The translations under genes were made by a program, and so were the position numbers. 64,000 nucleotides of DNA from Fennellomyces sp. T-0311. Lineage: Eukaryota > Mucoromycota > Mucoromycetes > Mucorales > Lichtheimiaceae. Below are positions 49,551-60,342 of the stretch, in pieces. The stretch is taken from contig JALLLT010000017.1 in NCBI GenBank assembly GCA_025266875.1, positions 310,001-374,000 on the forward strand, written 5' to 3'. Within the stretch, counting starts at the first letter, position 1, and every line of letters starts with the position of its first letter. The notes under the pieces were generated by a model. It was given only the letters and a program-made list of their open reading frames with translations, made no database searches and was not told the origin of the DNA.

Positions 49551-51449
49551 ATGTCGGCGCATCGCCAGGGATCGGACAAAGATCAAATGCCTCCTCCAGA
49601 GAGGCCGCCGGAGGAGCCACCGAATAATGACGAAGCGACGAGGGCGATCGACAAAGGAACTGCCCGCCAGCAACAGGATGCTGAAGCGCTGAAGAGGCGC
49701 CCGTATATGCCCAAGTTTGCCACGATTCATACGGACAAGTACGCCCAGAATCTTCGACGGGAATTCCCAATGACCAACTTTGACCGCAATCTCACCGTCG
49801 AGAAGGCACGCTTTGACCCTCAGCCCAACGAACACAAGGAGTCTTCGTCACCACCCCATGAACAGCAGCAGCAGCAGCAACAGCAACAGCAGCAACAGCA
49901 ACAACAACAGCAACAACAACAACAACAACAGCAGCAGCAGCAACTCCAGCCATCGTCCCCACCCACCATCACCCCGAACAGCATCACTCCCTCTGTCTCG
50001 TCCAATGGCATCCACACGCCGTCAAGTACTTTTTCTGTGGCCAACACCAAGCCCAATCGGCAACCCACGAAATCCAGAAGCGAGGTGAGAGAGAAAAATC
50101 CGCCTCCTTGTCAACCCCTTCACAAGCTAAACTACTGCATATGTAGGGAGATCGAGCGGCCCGCACCGTAAAGAAACGTCGACGTCCTCCTCCACCCATG
50201 AGCGGTACGGCTACGCCCGCCGAAGTGTTCCATCGAAATTTGATCGACGCTGTTTCGAATGTGGAAGGTAAACACAGTTCGACTGCGAACCAATTGGTAG
50301 GCTTATGCCCTTGCAATAGACTCGGATGAGAATGAACACTATGTGTACTCGTATGGTGGCACAGGCATTGATCATGCTTCCTACCATTCTGATCTCGTAT
50401 ACCGCCCGCAATCCATCCGATCCTCGCCCGCATCTCCCATGCACGATGCCCGCCGCGTCAACCCGCTGTCCAGAACCAGCAGCTTCTTCGGCGACCTGTT
50501 CCGATCGCTGACCCGCCAGCAGGCCGCCGTGGTCGACGAAGAAGAGAACACGTCGCAGCCGCATCGCCCGAAGCTGCGAAACAACATCATGGATCATCGG
50601 CCCAAACAGCTGCAGGCAAGCGAGACTTGGGAACCGCATCATTGGTATGACAACAAGCACTCTATCCGCACTCCCCATCTCATGAGCCTGCCGCCGCAAG
50701 CACCGCAAACGCCACGCCATAGACAGCGAATATACCCCGAAGCATATCATACCGACGGCTACAGCAGCGACGATGAGGGCGCCCCACTGCTCCTCCGGCG
50801 GTCAGGGAGACTCCGCCAACGCAACAAAAAGCGCCCGTGGCCCATTGTCCGGAACGTCATGTTTGGGGTTTTGCTAGCTGTGCTATGCGTGATCTTTTTC
50901 ATGTTTTACAAAGCCAAGCCATTGACAGACATCTCGGTGGAGATGGGCCGTGTGTTGGCCTCAGATAAGGAGCTTATCTTTGACTTGAAGGTCAAGGCCA
51001 ACAACTGGAATTGGTGGACGGTGCGCGTGGCCGATGCCGACATCAGCCTGTTTGCCTTCAGCCAGGTCGTGCCCATGAGCAACGATACGATTGTCCACGG
51101 CGTCGATCCCGCCGAATATCTCGGCAGCTTCTACCGTTTCGACGAGCCACTTTCGTTCTCACCCGCCATGCTGTCACACGAGACTTTCGAAGCCAGCAGC
51201 CAGATTCGCATCAAGTCGCCCGGTGCAGACAAAAGCGGGAATCAGCGATGGTCGCGCATCATTCGCTATCCTTATGGATTGGTCGCCCGCGGCGTGCTCA
51301 AGTATAAACCATTGCCGCTCGGCAGCTTCTATCCTCAGTCCGCGGCCATCTGTGACGTCGCCCGCGTAGAGCCTACCTCGGGTGTCGTGTCGGAAGACCC
51401 TGACCAGAGCTACTGTCTCAAGGATGGGAAAAAGCTGATCACTAATTGA
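49551..51449 (+). CDS. VAC7: Vac7-like vacuolar segregation protein
   Basis: Vacuole-membrane activator of the Fab1 PI3P 5-kinase, controlling PI(3,5)P2 and vacuole size. Exons 49551-50084, 50147-50267, 50320-51449; 594 residues, shorter than yeast Vac7. The long cytosolic N-terminus is disordered, with a 27-residue polyglutamine run coded by mixed CAG/CAA (49863-49943), a VKKRRRPPPP patch and a double-Arg LRQRNKKRPWP before one membrane span (about 396-413). The lumenal part DISVEMGRVLASDKELIFDL followed by NWNWWTVRVADADISLFAFS is the Vac7 signature. The start is 156 bp after the previous gene's stop on the same strand, so its promoter is very short. Confidence 0.88.
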
Positions 51450-52360
51450 TTTCCTACGTGTGTTTTTATTTTAAAAATAAAGAAAAAGCTGAATGCCATC
51501 TATTGTTCATACGCATCTACTTTCTTCGTGCCAAACCATCTGTCTCGCTTCAACTGGATCGCTTCCAGGACTGGATCCAATCGCCATACCCCCACCCTAT
51601 TCACGCGCTAAAGCCAGTTTCAAAGTGAACTTCCCCACGTCATAGCCATTTGGTCACCGAGCGTGGTGCGGATACCAAATTAAGTCATTTATCAAGTCCC
51701 GCGATGTATCTCTTGGCATTCTCCAAGACATGTTATCCTGATCCAAGAAAGGTAGCGTCGCCGCTGGGCAGAACTATACGGAGTTGGTCGAGGCTAAATG
51801 TTTAAAGAGGCCAGCAGCGGCTGATGCACCGGCAAATCATCTCATCAATAACTTTCATTGAATTTTCAATTAGGGTACATGCTTGGTCTTGTACCTGCTT
51901 TTATTTTAATGCGCCACGATCCAAGTAACCCGCAGGTCAACGTTTAGATCGTGCTTTCATTGATACGTAGCACAAATTATTGTTGATTGCTTTCATGCGC
52001 TACCTAATGACACCACCTTGGCAGCGAACGCACCATCATTACTCGTTTTGCTCCATTCTCATATCTAATAGTAGCCGTGTATATGCCTTCATGAATGTAT
52101 TTCTGAAAGGGAGATGGTGTGGATGCATATATTGAATGCATACTTGCATCAAGTGTAACCTTGTTGACATAACAATGGTTACCGCGGTAATAGAAAGTGT
52201 CACGGACAGACAGCGACACAAGCATTTCACATCCCGTATCGATAGACCGACAAAGTACTCAGTATAGGTTCACATAAACATCTGTGAGTACGTCCGCTGG
52301 TATGATCCCATGTATATAAAAGAAGATTTTGGGAAAGCGACAGAGCTTTATCTTTAGACC
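51450..52360. other. Intergenic, 900 bp, with TATA box for the acetyltransferase
   Basis: No gene supported. TATATAAA at 52313-52320 lies 41 bp before the next ATG. Confidence 0.55.
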
Positions 52361-53728
52361 ATGCGCATCGAACGACCACTAGGAACTTTGGAAAAGTATC
52401 AAGTATCTAAGCAACTGACCCGCTGCTACGGATCCGTGACATCCACTGCCGTGCTTCGTCATTCCTCAAGACGCGGCCAGGACGCGAAGCAATTTTACTT
52501 GAATCAACTCTATGCTCCTTTGGCACTCCTTGTCAAGAAACATCCGCAACTCTCCCTAGTTGTTACCGAGAGCAACAAGTCTACCGTTCACTTCCTTCGG
52601 CTCGAATCGTTCAATCTTGAATCGATTATCGGAATCAACGAGTTTGCCTTTTGGGATCAAGCTGAATTAGCTCAAGTAATTGGTAACGAATGCGATCGCG
52701 AATTCGATCTAAACGATCACACGATTCCTTTGTGGCATTTGACGATCGGTATTCATCAAGATCGTCCAGAAGAATGTAGCATTACAATTGCAGCACACCA
52801 CGTGATCTTTGATGGCAAGAGCCTGGCACAGTTCTGGCAGGATTTAGAGCTGGGTCTCCAGAGTGAACCAAGCGACGACTATGTGATTGAATCCGGCGAA
52901 GCGCCGCTGATGGGACCTTATGAAGACCGCGGAGCACCGATGCCAACGACGATGGATTTGCTTCCTATTGTGGGCAAAATGTTGGCCAAGAAGATCCTGC
53001 CTACCAGTTTTTTCCAGTATTGGTTTCCGGAGGGTTGGGCTGGTGATGTACCCGGTAACAAGAACCAGACACACGATACGGCTGTACGCATTGTTCAAGT
53101 CGATGGACCCGTTTGGAGCAAAGTCTGTACAACTTGCCGAGACCGCGGCGTCACTCCGCACGCGGCGATCATGGCAGCGCTTGTCGAGGCCTTTGCCAAT
53201 CTCTATCCAAACACAATGGTAAAGACAACAACCCCTACTAATTGTCGTCCGGTCTCACCTCAAGTTGCCCGGGATGAAATGGGCAATTTTTTCGGCGCAT
53301 ATACCCATACATGGACCAAGAGTGACGTCAAGTTCTGGGACAGAGCCAAGATCTATGGTCAACTTCTCAAGGCAAACAAGACTCAAGCGGCCAAGGTGGC
53401 TGGCCAACTTTCGTACTTTTCAAAGTATCCCGAGGATTACTGTGACTTTTGGTACGGACATCTGGAGAATCCAATGGGTCGGTCAGGCGGTATCGAGTTG
53501 TCGGATCTGGGCCGTGTCGTACTCAATAAGTCATGGCAAATTCAGTCGCTTTGGTTTTGCCAGAGTGCACAGGTTTTTACATCCCCGTTGAGCATCAATA
53601 CTATTAGTACCCAAGACACCATGTACGCGTCGATAGGATGGCAGAGGGGCTCATTGGATGAGTCCAAGGCTGATGCATTGGGCCCGTTACTGTTAGAGAC
53701 TCTCAAGAACTACATTCATGATTATTAA
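52361..53728 (+). CDS. Alcohol O-acetyltransferase-like (ATF/BAHD fold) enzyme
   Basis: Intronless, 455 residues. The condensation-type active site HHVIFDG (residues 146-152) is intact, with catalytic His146 and Asp151. The remainder has the two-domain chloramphenicol-acetyltransferase-like fold: PLWHLTIGIHQD before the active site, and TPHAAIMAALVEAFANL and the crossover region NCRPVSP after it. The plant BAHD motif DFGWG is not present, so the fungal alcohol acetyltransferase (ATF) family fits better. It likely moves an acyl group from acyl-CoA to an alcohol or amine; the substrate is unknown. Lack of introns in an intron-rich region is notable and could mean retroposition or transfer. It has a good TATA box. 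Confidence 0.85.
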   Translation: MRIERPLGTLEKYQVSKQLTRCYGSVTSTAVLRHSSRRGQDAKQFYLNQLYAPLALLVKKHPQLSLVVTESNKSTVHFLRLESFNLESIIGINEFAFWDQAELAQVIGNECDREFDLNDHTIPLWHLTIGIHQDRPEECSITIAAHHVIFDGKSLAQFWQDLELGLQSEPSDDYVIESGEAPLMGPYEDRGAPMPTTMDLLPIVGKMLAKKILPTSFFQYWFPEGWAGDVPGNKNQTHDTAVRIVQVDGPVWSKVCTTCRDRGVTPHAAIMAALVEAFANLYPNTMVKTTTPTNCRPVSPQVARDEMGNFFGAYTHTWTKSDVKFWDRAKIYGQLLKANKTQAAKVAGQLSYFSKYPEDYCDFWYGHLENPMGRSGGIELSDLGRVVLNKSWQIQSLWFCQSAQVFTSPLSINTISTQDTMYASIGWQRGSLDESKADALGPLLLETLKNYIHDY

Positions 53729-53820
53729 TCCCCATTTACTCTATAGCCTTTTATACAATAATAATAATTCAATAATAGCAGTGATTATATCGAGTCCTTA
53801 AGTAGAAATGGGACACCCAC

Positions 53821-54986
53821 CGAAAAGTTGTGAAAGAGCCTTAAACGATTGGTGTACTACTTCGTTCAAGACTCTGACTCTCCCTCTCAAAAGTTGGTGG
53901 ATCCACTACTTTTAACCGTAATTCGTTCCAAAATAACGCTGCTGATAGTTTGGAATCTCTCATATATAAGTTTAAAAGGCCTCCACTTGGCACTATTCCT
54001 ATTTTATGACGCTTAAAAGCAAAAAGGGTTTCTCTTCAGAGCAGATTTATTCAGTGCCACTGATCATATCTTTTTACATCATCGTCAGATTTGCCTTGAA
54101 TTCCTCACAAAACATACTAATACACTAGTAAAATATAATCGATAGATCGGCTTTTATATTTGGCCGAAGTCCATGGAGTCACATTAGAAGGCTAACGTTG
54201 AACTTTTTCCTTTTCCTCTGCCGCGTTATAAATTTATCTACACAATGTACCAATATATATAGCAAGGCGAACCAGTCGCTGGATAATTCAGAAGTATACC
54301 CATGCCGAAAAACACAATTTTTTTTTAAATTAGCCTCCAAAGAGTTGTGTGATCCGATGTAAAGAACATTTACTTTTTACGTTCCTCATTTTGAGCTAGT
54401 AGAGGAACGCACCGGGTATCTTCGAGCATGCTTATTGGATCATCCAGCGATTGGATTGCCTTGCTATACCGGCTCATTTTGTAGATGCATTATAGCGCAT
54501 TCAGTGATGGTTGCAACATACTGATAACTGAAGCGCCTTGTCAATGTGTTAAAAGTGGGACAAGGTCAGGTGATGATAGAGCGATACATCATTTGTAATA
54601 TTAGCGGCAGAGGAAAAGGCTTATTTCGAAATAGTTCAACATTTAGCTTTTTAATGTGACCTTATGGTCTTTGGCCAAATAGTGTATTAGTATGTTTAGT
54701 AGAGAATTCAAGGCAAATCTGACGATGATGTAAAAAGATATGATCAGTGGCACTGGGATAAGTCTGCTCTGAAGAGAAACCCTTTTTGCTTTTAAGCGTC
54801 ATAAAAAAGGAATAATGCCAAGTGGAGGCCTTTTAAACTTATATATGAGAGATTCCAAACTATCAACAGCATTATTTGGAATGAACTACGGTTAAAAGTA
54901 GTGGACATACCAACTTTTGAGAGGGAGAGTCAGAGTCTTGAACGAAGTAGTACACCAATCGTTTAAGGCTCTTTCACAACTTTTCG
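53821..54986. repeat. Long inverted repeat, foldback-type element
   Basis: A left arm (53821-54224) and a right arm (54604-54986) are reverse complements, about 95% identical over the outer 280 bp and interrupted by small gaps inward (for example blocks GTCACATTA[GA]AA and TTTTCCTCTGCCGC). A unique loop of about 380 bp (54225-54603) has no open frame. The ends read CGAAAAGTTGTGAAAGAGCC. No target duplication is visible. The whole can form a hairpin of about 390 base pairs. It resembles a foldback or long-TIR non-autonomous transposon. It begins 92 bp after the acetyltransferase stop. Confidence 0.9.
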
Positions 54987-55844
54987 TTGAGTACTGCACA
55001 ATTCGATCTATGCCATCCTACTTCCACTTAACTATCTTGTACTGTATTATGAGCACGTTCGAGTGAAAAGATGCATTAAAAGCATCTTTTACAAAAAGTG
55101 AGCTCTTTAGCCTTTCTGTGCGTTACTCTAGGTTTGTTGGCTACCAAACAAATATGGCATCCGTTTACTATTTATGTGTATGAATTCTGAACAATATACG
55201 TAGCATGGTAATGGCTCCTTAGAGAGAATAACTGTGAGAAGAAAAATAAAAGCAAGGTTGGCACATTTAAAATCGGCGTGGCTGCAGTAATTTTTCAAAT
55301 AAGCCATGCCTTGAAAAAATTGTTACTATCTGTGGCGACTACATACGAAATTTTGAAACTTATCCAACGGATTAAACTGTCATTCGTCTGCTGTCTAATC
55401 GACGATTTATGGAAGCAAGGAAACGGCATCTCCGAATCTGATGTATCGCGCATTAGCAGACGATATTTGACATATTCTAGCACTAGCTATTGTGGACAGA
55501 TCTTTACGTAGACACGATGGTAATTCGTACAGTATGTCATTGGATGTCATGGATATATTGGATGATTGTTACCATGTGAACAAGATGATGGTTGCCGATG
55601 CTTACAGGACCCGGAAGGTGATCGGTGCCGGGTCAGCTGTTGCTCATGACTGCACTTGTTATATATCATGCATATACCAACAATCCTCAGTCCCTAAACT
55701 CCAATGTCACGCACCCGTCGCACACAGGCCAATAGAACGCAGGTGATAGAGAATGATACATATTATTAGGTAGCGGAAAGAGGGAAAAGAAGCTATGTAT
55801 AAATAGAAGGTTCATTTTGTTTATGTCGCACGCGCACTGTTTCT
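54987..55844. other. Intergenic, no gene seen
   Basis: AT-rich; only short open frames without recognisable features. Confidence 0.5.
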
Positions 55845-56554
55845 CTAGACCTGAGCATCTGCACCAAACTCGCCTTCCAATCCTGGTTCCAACAATGCTG
55901 CATGGCCCAAAACAACAATCGCAGCAGCGCCTAACATACAAATGTTTATACGGTGTCATGTGCCATGTCTCCCCCAACAATCCTTACCAATGATCCAAAA
56001 GATGGCACCCGTTGCGCCGGAGAACAGCAGTAGAATCAGAGATGCACCGGCATAACCAGCATACAACGAGGAAGGTGACACGGAAGTTCCGCCAATCGTC
56101 AAAGGTCCGTTCAGTCGAGAGATCACATAAAAGCCGCCAAAAATGAATGCAATTGTGAACAGCAACATCCAATTCGTGATTCTGGTTCAAAAATGAGTAA
56201 CATTGCCTGTCATGTTCCTGAACAACATACACTGCATAAATGGCAAGACCCAACACGATGAGGAGATAGTTGGCGGCAAAATATTGCAAGTTGTAACTAA
56301 CATGTTGCACATGAGCATCTGGTCGTTTGTTGGGCTCGTTTTGCGACTTACTTCCAACGCTTGCTGATCTCACCGAATGAGGTGGTGAAGCTGATTCTGT
56401 TTTTATCGAAAAAGTCGCTCAGGGGTCGCAAGTTGGACAACTTTTCTTGACGGAACTTTTTCAGAAAGGCAAGGCGCGACTCGGCTTCGGCAGCCATAGC
56501 ATTGCCGACGTGCTGTGCGGCGGCTCCAGAAAGAAGTGGTTCAGCTGTGCTCAT
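55845..56554 (-). CDS. PRA1-family protein (Yip3-like prenylated Rab acceptor)
   Basis: ER/Golgi membrane protein that binds prenylated Rab GTPases and helps vesicle traffic. Exons: 56554-56352, 56296-56231, 56181-55988, 55930-55845; 182 residues (yeast Yip3 176). After a hydrophilic N-terminus come LRPLSDFFDKNRISF and RWNYNLQYFAANYLLIV, the PRA1 signature, then four hydrophobic segments in two hairpins (LIVLGLAIYAV, WMLLFTIAFIFGGFYV, ASLILLLFSGATGAIFWIIG, AIVVLGHAALLEP). The introns are 49-57 nt. The acidic tail LEGEFGADAQV is typical. Confidence 0.92.
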
Positions 56555-57204
56555 GGTATGTTTTATGTGATAGAAAGGGGAGAAAGAGGATAAAGCGGAA
56601 AGAGGCAAGCAAACTTGGCAGTTTTAGCCACTTGGCGGCTCTGGCATTCTTTATTTCGTCCTCCGTTGGCAAATGACGCGAGTTGACCTTTGCAGGGCCG
56701 CCTCGCCTAAATGCGGTACCATTTGCCACATCTAAGCGTGACTTTGCCAAGCTTAGCCAAGCAAGCCAGGTCTGTATGCTTGGCTGGGAGGAATCCGAAC
56801 ATGATGAACGAAACTTCAGTCTCTTTTGCATACCAAGTGGTAATGGACTAAATACCATTGTCTAATTTCACTTGCATATTAACGTATGCTGGATCAAGAC
56901 TAGCTTGCCATGGCTAGCCAACCAATTGCTGAATAATATAGCTATATTAAGCTCAAATGTCGGCCTTAATATGATAGCAACCGAAGCTTGGACCCTTCGG
57001 CTTTGCAAGTAACATGGGCCAGTGTGCTCAAGATGGTGTAACAACGACGTGGACGAGTAATACACTGGCGCGTGTGATGCTTCCACATCGTACATTACGG
57101 ATAACTAGAACACAGTGGATGCTGAATCAACAACAGAAGCGGGCTATTTCTTTGGTAAAATGCAGAGATACAGAATGAGGGTGATGTAGAGAGTATGAGG
57201 GCGG
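56555..57204. other. Intergenic, 650 bp
   Basis: Contains the PRA1 promoter and the Rrp17 3' flank. An open minus-strand frame (56541-56858) overlaps the promoter but shows no family features. Confidence 0.5.
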
Positions 57205-57785
57205 TTAATTATCGTTGTTCCAGTCGTCCATGTCTTCGATAACTGTCACTGTGGTCAATGCAGAGGCGGATTTGAACTCCTTGACATCGGGGTCCTTCTT
57301 GGCTACCTCCTTGCCCTCAGTGTCGCTTGGCAGTGTTACTTCTTGGTCATCTTCATCGTCGGATAAACCAGCTAGCAGAAACGGGAGTTTAGACGCACAC
57401 TCGCTTACCCGAGCCAAGCACACACTCACCCTTTAATGCAGCATTCACATCCGCAAGTCGTTCTTCCATTTGTCTCCTCCGTTCAGCCTTGAGTGCAGCT
57501 CTATCTCGGATTTTTTCCTGTCGTGCGCGTTCCTGGTACTTTTCCTGTGCCTTCTTTTTCCGTTCAACCTTGCGCTTGTGGAACCCCGTCAGATATTCCC
57601 TGCAGATCCAAATGTTTAGACGAGAGATCGAGACACAGCCTGATCCGACTTTGCCATGCGTACTTTCTCTGAGCCGGATCGAAATCAATCCGCTCGACTG
57701 TTTGCTGCTTTCTTTTCCGCTTCTTTGCGTAGGCTTTGGAGCCCGCTGTGAGGATATCGGTGTTCTTGACTTTGGCTTTGGGCAT
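57205..57785 (-). CDS. RRP17: Rrp17/NOL12-family ribosomal RNA processing protein
   Basis: Nucleolar 5'-3' exonuclease-type factor for the large-subunit rRNA 5' ends. Exons: 57785-57664, 57599-57430, 57371-57205; 152 residues. The Nop25 signature FDPAQRKEYLTGFHKRKVER crosses the first splice site, followed by a basic helix of Lys, Arg, Glu and Ala (KKKAQEKYQERARQEKIRDR) and an acidic C-terminus. The start shares a 97-bp intergenic region with the divergent CCDC25 gene. Confidence 0.92.
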
Positions 57786-57882
57786 GCTGGCGAAAGAGTT
57801 CAAGAATAATTTTTTTGTGTTGCTATATAAAAAAAGAAACTGAGACCGAATTAGGCCAGAAGCTCTCTCGTCTCTTTGAAGA
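57786..57882. promoter_or_regulatory. 97-bp bidirectional promoter, RRP17 / CCDC25
   Basis: The two divergent start codons (57785 and 57883) are only 97 bp apart, so a shared promoter is required. Both products are conserved housekeeping proteins. No TATA box is clear. Confidence 0.6.
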
Positions 57883-58852
57883 ATGGTGTTGTACTTCCAA
57901 AGCAAAGGTACACACAAATGAACAGACTCCTCTTGCAGTAATCGGCCTTGCTCATTTAAATTTATTTAGTGGTCGATCCTCCCGTCACCATTTACATGGG
58001 GAAGGACAAGTTTGAAAGTAAGGCAATGTGATCAATTACACGCATGGCGATCCTGACGTGAATGCGGTAGACGAAGATCTTATCAAGTACGGCTTTCCCG
58101 AGGACATTTGGTACAGTATCCACTGCAGTATATGATGACATGGCAACTGACGCAGCGATAGGGTATGTGGTATAACCAAAAGTGTCTGCACAGAAAGGCT
58201 AAAGCGCGCGTTGTAGTTTCACGTCGACAAACTGTCCAGCGCCCACGTTTACGTTCGTTTGCAGCCGGGACAGACCTGGGACGATATCCCCGAGCCCGTG
58301 ATTGAAGATTGTGCGCAGCTCGTCAAGGCCAACAGTATTGAAGGTTTGTCACCGAGTCATCTTGACCATCACACACGTTTACCATGGATTGGTGCCAGGC
58401 AACAAGCGAAACGGCATCACCGTGATCTACACGCCATGGGATAATCTCAAGAAGACGCCTGGTATGGAGACTGGCCAGGTCACCTTCTTCAACCACAAGA
58501 AGGTCCGACGTGTCCATGTCGAAAGGCGGATCAACGAAATCGTGAATAGACTTAACAAAACCAAGGAAGTCCGAATGCCGGATCTGATGCAGGAAAAGAT
58601 TCAGCGTGAAAAGATCGATCGGAAGCAGGCTCGAGAGCTGGAAAATGTTGAGGTAACGCACTTGTTTGTCTGCTGAAACGATTGCGTTGTTCACCGCCCG
58701 TTGTTTAGCGCGAGGAGATCCAACGCAAGGCCGCTGAGAAGCGGAGAGTCGAGCAGGAAATGAACGACATGTTTGATGAAAGTCGGATGCACAGCAATTG
58801 GCGTGAACATGAGGTAGAAGATATCAATGCAGCAGAAGAGGACTTCATGTGA
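57883..58852 (+). CDS. CCDC25: CCDC25-like protein (NFACT-R/DUF814 domain), with a splice anomaly
   Basis: Exons 57883-57907, 57970-58017, 58071-58110, 58217-58343, 58399-58652 and 58709-58852 give about 212 residues, near the usual 208. Conserved segments: [41 protein letters not shown], then GNKRNGITVIYTPWDNLKKT and VTFFNHKKVRRVHVE, ending in a Lys/Glu coiled coil. The family binds tRNA-like or DNA ligands. At the exon 3/4 junction, ATTTG|GTACAG... to ...TTGTAG|TTTCAC, canonical GT-AG splicing drops one base and shifts frame. The conserved DIWFHVDK needs the G kept, so either a non-canonical splice or a one-base deletion is present. Confidence 0.85.
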
Positions 58853-58943
58853 GCATTACAAAAAAGCAATATATTTTTCTCGGATTCAAACCGCGGATAG
58901 TCTTGGATGCAATGATGTTTGATGAAATGACCACCGTCGACTT

Positions 58944-60342
58944 TTATTCTGAAAGGTCTCGACATACAGCAGAAAGGGCTTTCGCAGCGCCTCGAAAGTC
59001 ATCTAGGTCGTTGTATATTTGAGCGCTTAGCCGAACCCACCACGCATTGTTGTGTTTGAACCCAGACACCAAGCAGTGTCGCTCGTAAACCATTTTGTGT
59101 GCAAACTCGGATTCCATTTCAGCCTCATTCAAGATATCCGACGCAAGTGGCAGTCGGACATTGACCATGTTTGCTATCAGTGTCTCTTCGTCATTCTCCA
59201 TCACTTCAGTGCCCAGGACTTTGGCAACTAAGGCACCACCTTGGATAGCTAATGTGTGGCAATACCTTTGGATAGCTTTCTCACCGCCAAGTGCTTTGCG
59301 AAACTTTAACGCTATATACTCCATGTAAGTAAGCATTCGCGTACGTAGCAAGTAAAGTATTAAAAACACCAAGTACCTGCACCCACACATAAAAACATAC
59401 TATAATCCATCATTTCAAAGTCTAGCACCATCGGTTTACGCTGCATATCATGGCAACAAATGAATGGAAATCCGTGAATGTGATTTTGTGCCCGTTTAGA
59501 CACATATATCACCAAACTCGCTCGCGGCAAGTATAGCCAGTTGTGTAAGTCAGATACAAAAAAATCAGGATCGAGGGATTCCATATTGATTGGGATCTGG
59601 CCTACACAGAAAGTAAGTATCACATCTTGTCAGCTGGGACTAAGGGTACGATAGGAATAGTCTTTCAATATCTTACCGAGAGCATGTGTCCCATCCACCA
59701 GTGACAAGATCCCGTACTTTTTAACCAGGCTCACAGCAGCCTCAAATGGAAACCGGACACCCGGTTGCGAAATGAAAGCATCAATGACCACCATACAAAC
59801 CTTGCTGCCTTTCTGTATGTGGCTTTCGATCGTCATGCGCAAAGCTTTGATGATCATAGCATTACTAGTTGGGTAGTGCAGATCGATCTCGATAAGTTCG
59901 ATCTGGCCTCGCCGTTCCAAGTGCTTGAGAAAATGAGACGTGCTGGTGGATGTAGTACTGAACTATAGAACGCATTTTATCAATTCATTTGTTGGGATGG
60001 CTGGATTTATGACATTACATAGATAACTTTGTCCCTTCTATCGAATGGAAATTCCTGAAGGACTGTCGTTACTCCAGATACTGCAATGGGTACAAGTGCA
60101 ATATCTTTGGGATCTTTGCAATGGATGAAATTGGCAATTCGCTTTCGACTGTCCTGCAAAAGGGAAATCACTTCGGGATGATCCCAGCGGTTAGGGTACT
60201 GGTTAACTCGACTTTGATAGTCGACACGGAGTTGAAGGATAAATCGTGGATATGAACCGAATGAAGCATGGTTTAAGGGGATATATTCCGGTTCGAGAAG
60301 AAACTGTGAGCGAAGCCCGCGACCAAAGGTGCTGATAGTCAT
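58944..60342 (-). CDS. Class V aminotransferase-fold protein, PLP lysine missing
   Basis: Exons 60342-60019, 59962-59677, 59601-59377 and 59311-58944 give 400 residues, the normal length for isopenicillin-N-epimerase/Egt2-like fold type I enzymes. Family landmarks: YIPLNHASFGSYPRF near the start, VVIDAFISQPG, LVDGTHALGQIPINMESLDPD. Where relatives have HKW with the lysine that binds pyridoxal phosphate, this protein reads LHNWLY, with Asn224 (codon AAC at 59540-59542). The next family motif, FxWTGTxD, is shortened to FEMMDYS. The frame is otherwise intact. It is probably a non-catalytic homologue or a recently inactivated gene. If active it would have needed a different lysine. Confidence 0.85.

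Noticed and set aside
49820..50068. Minus-strand frame encoding a run of cysteines
   Set aside because: It is the antisense shadow of the CAG/CAA polyglutamine tract in Vac7.
56541..56858. A 105-residue minus-strand frame over the PRA1 promoter
   Set aside because: It overlaps the PRA1 start in another frame, has no recognisable domain and no splice continuation.
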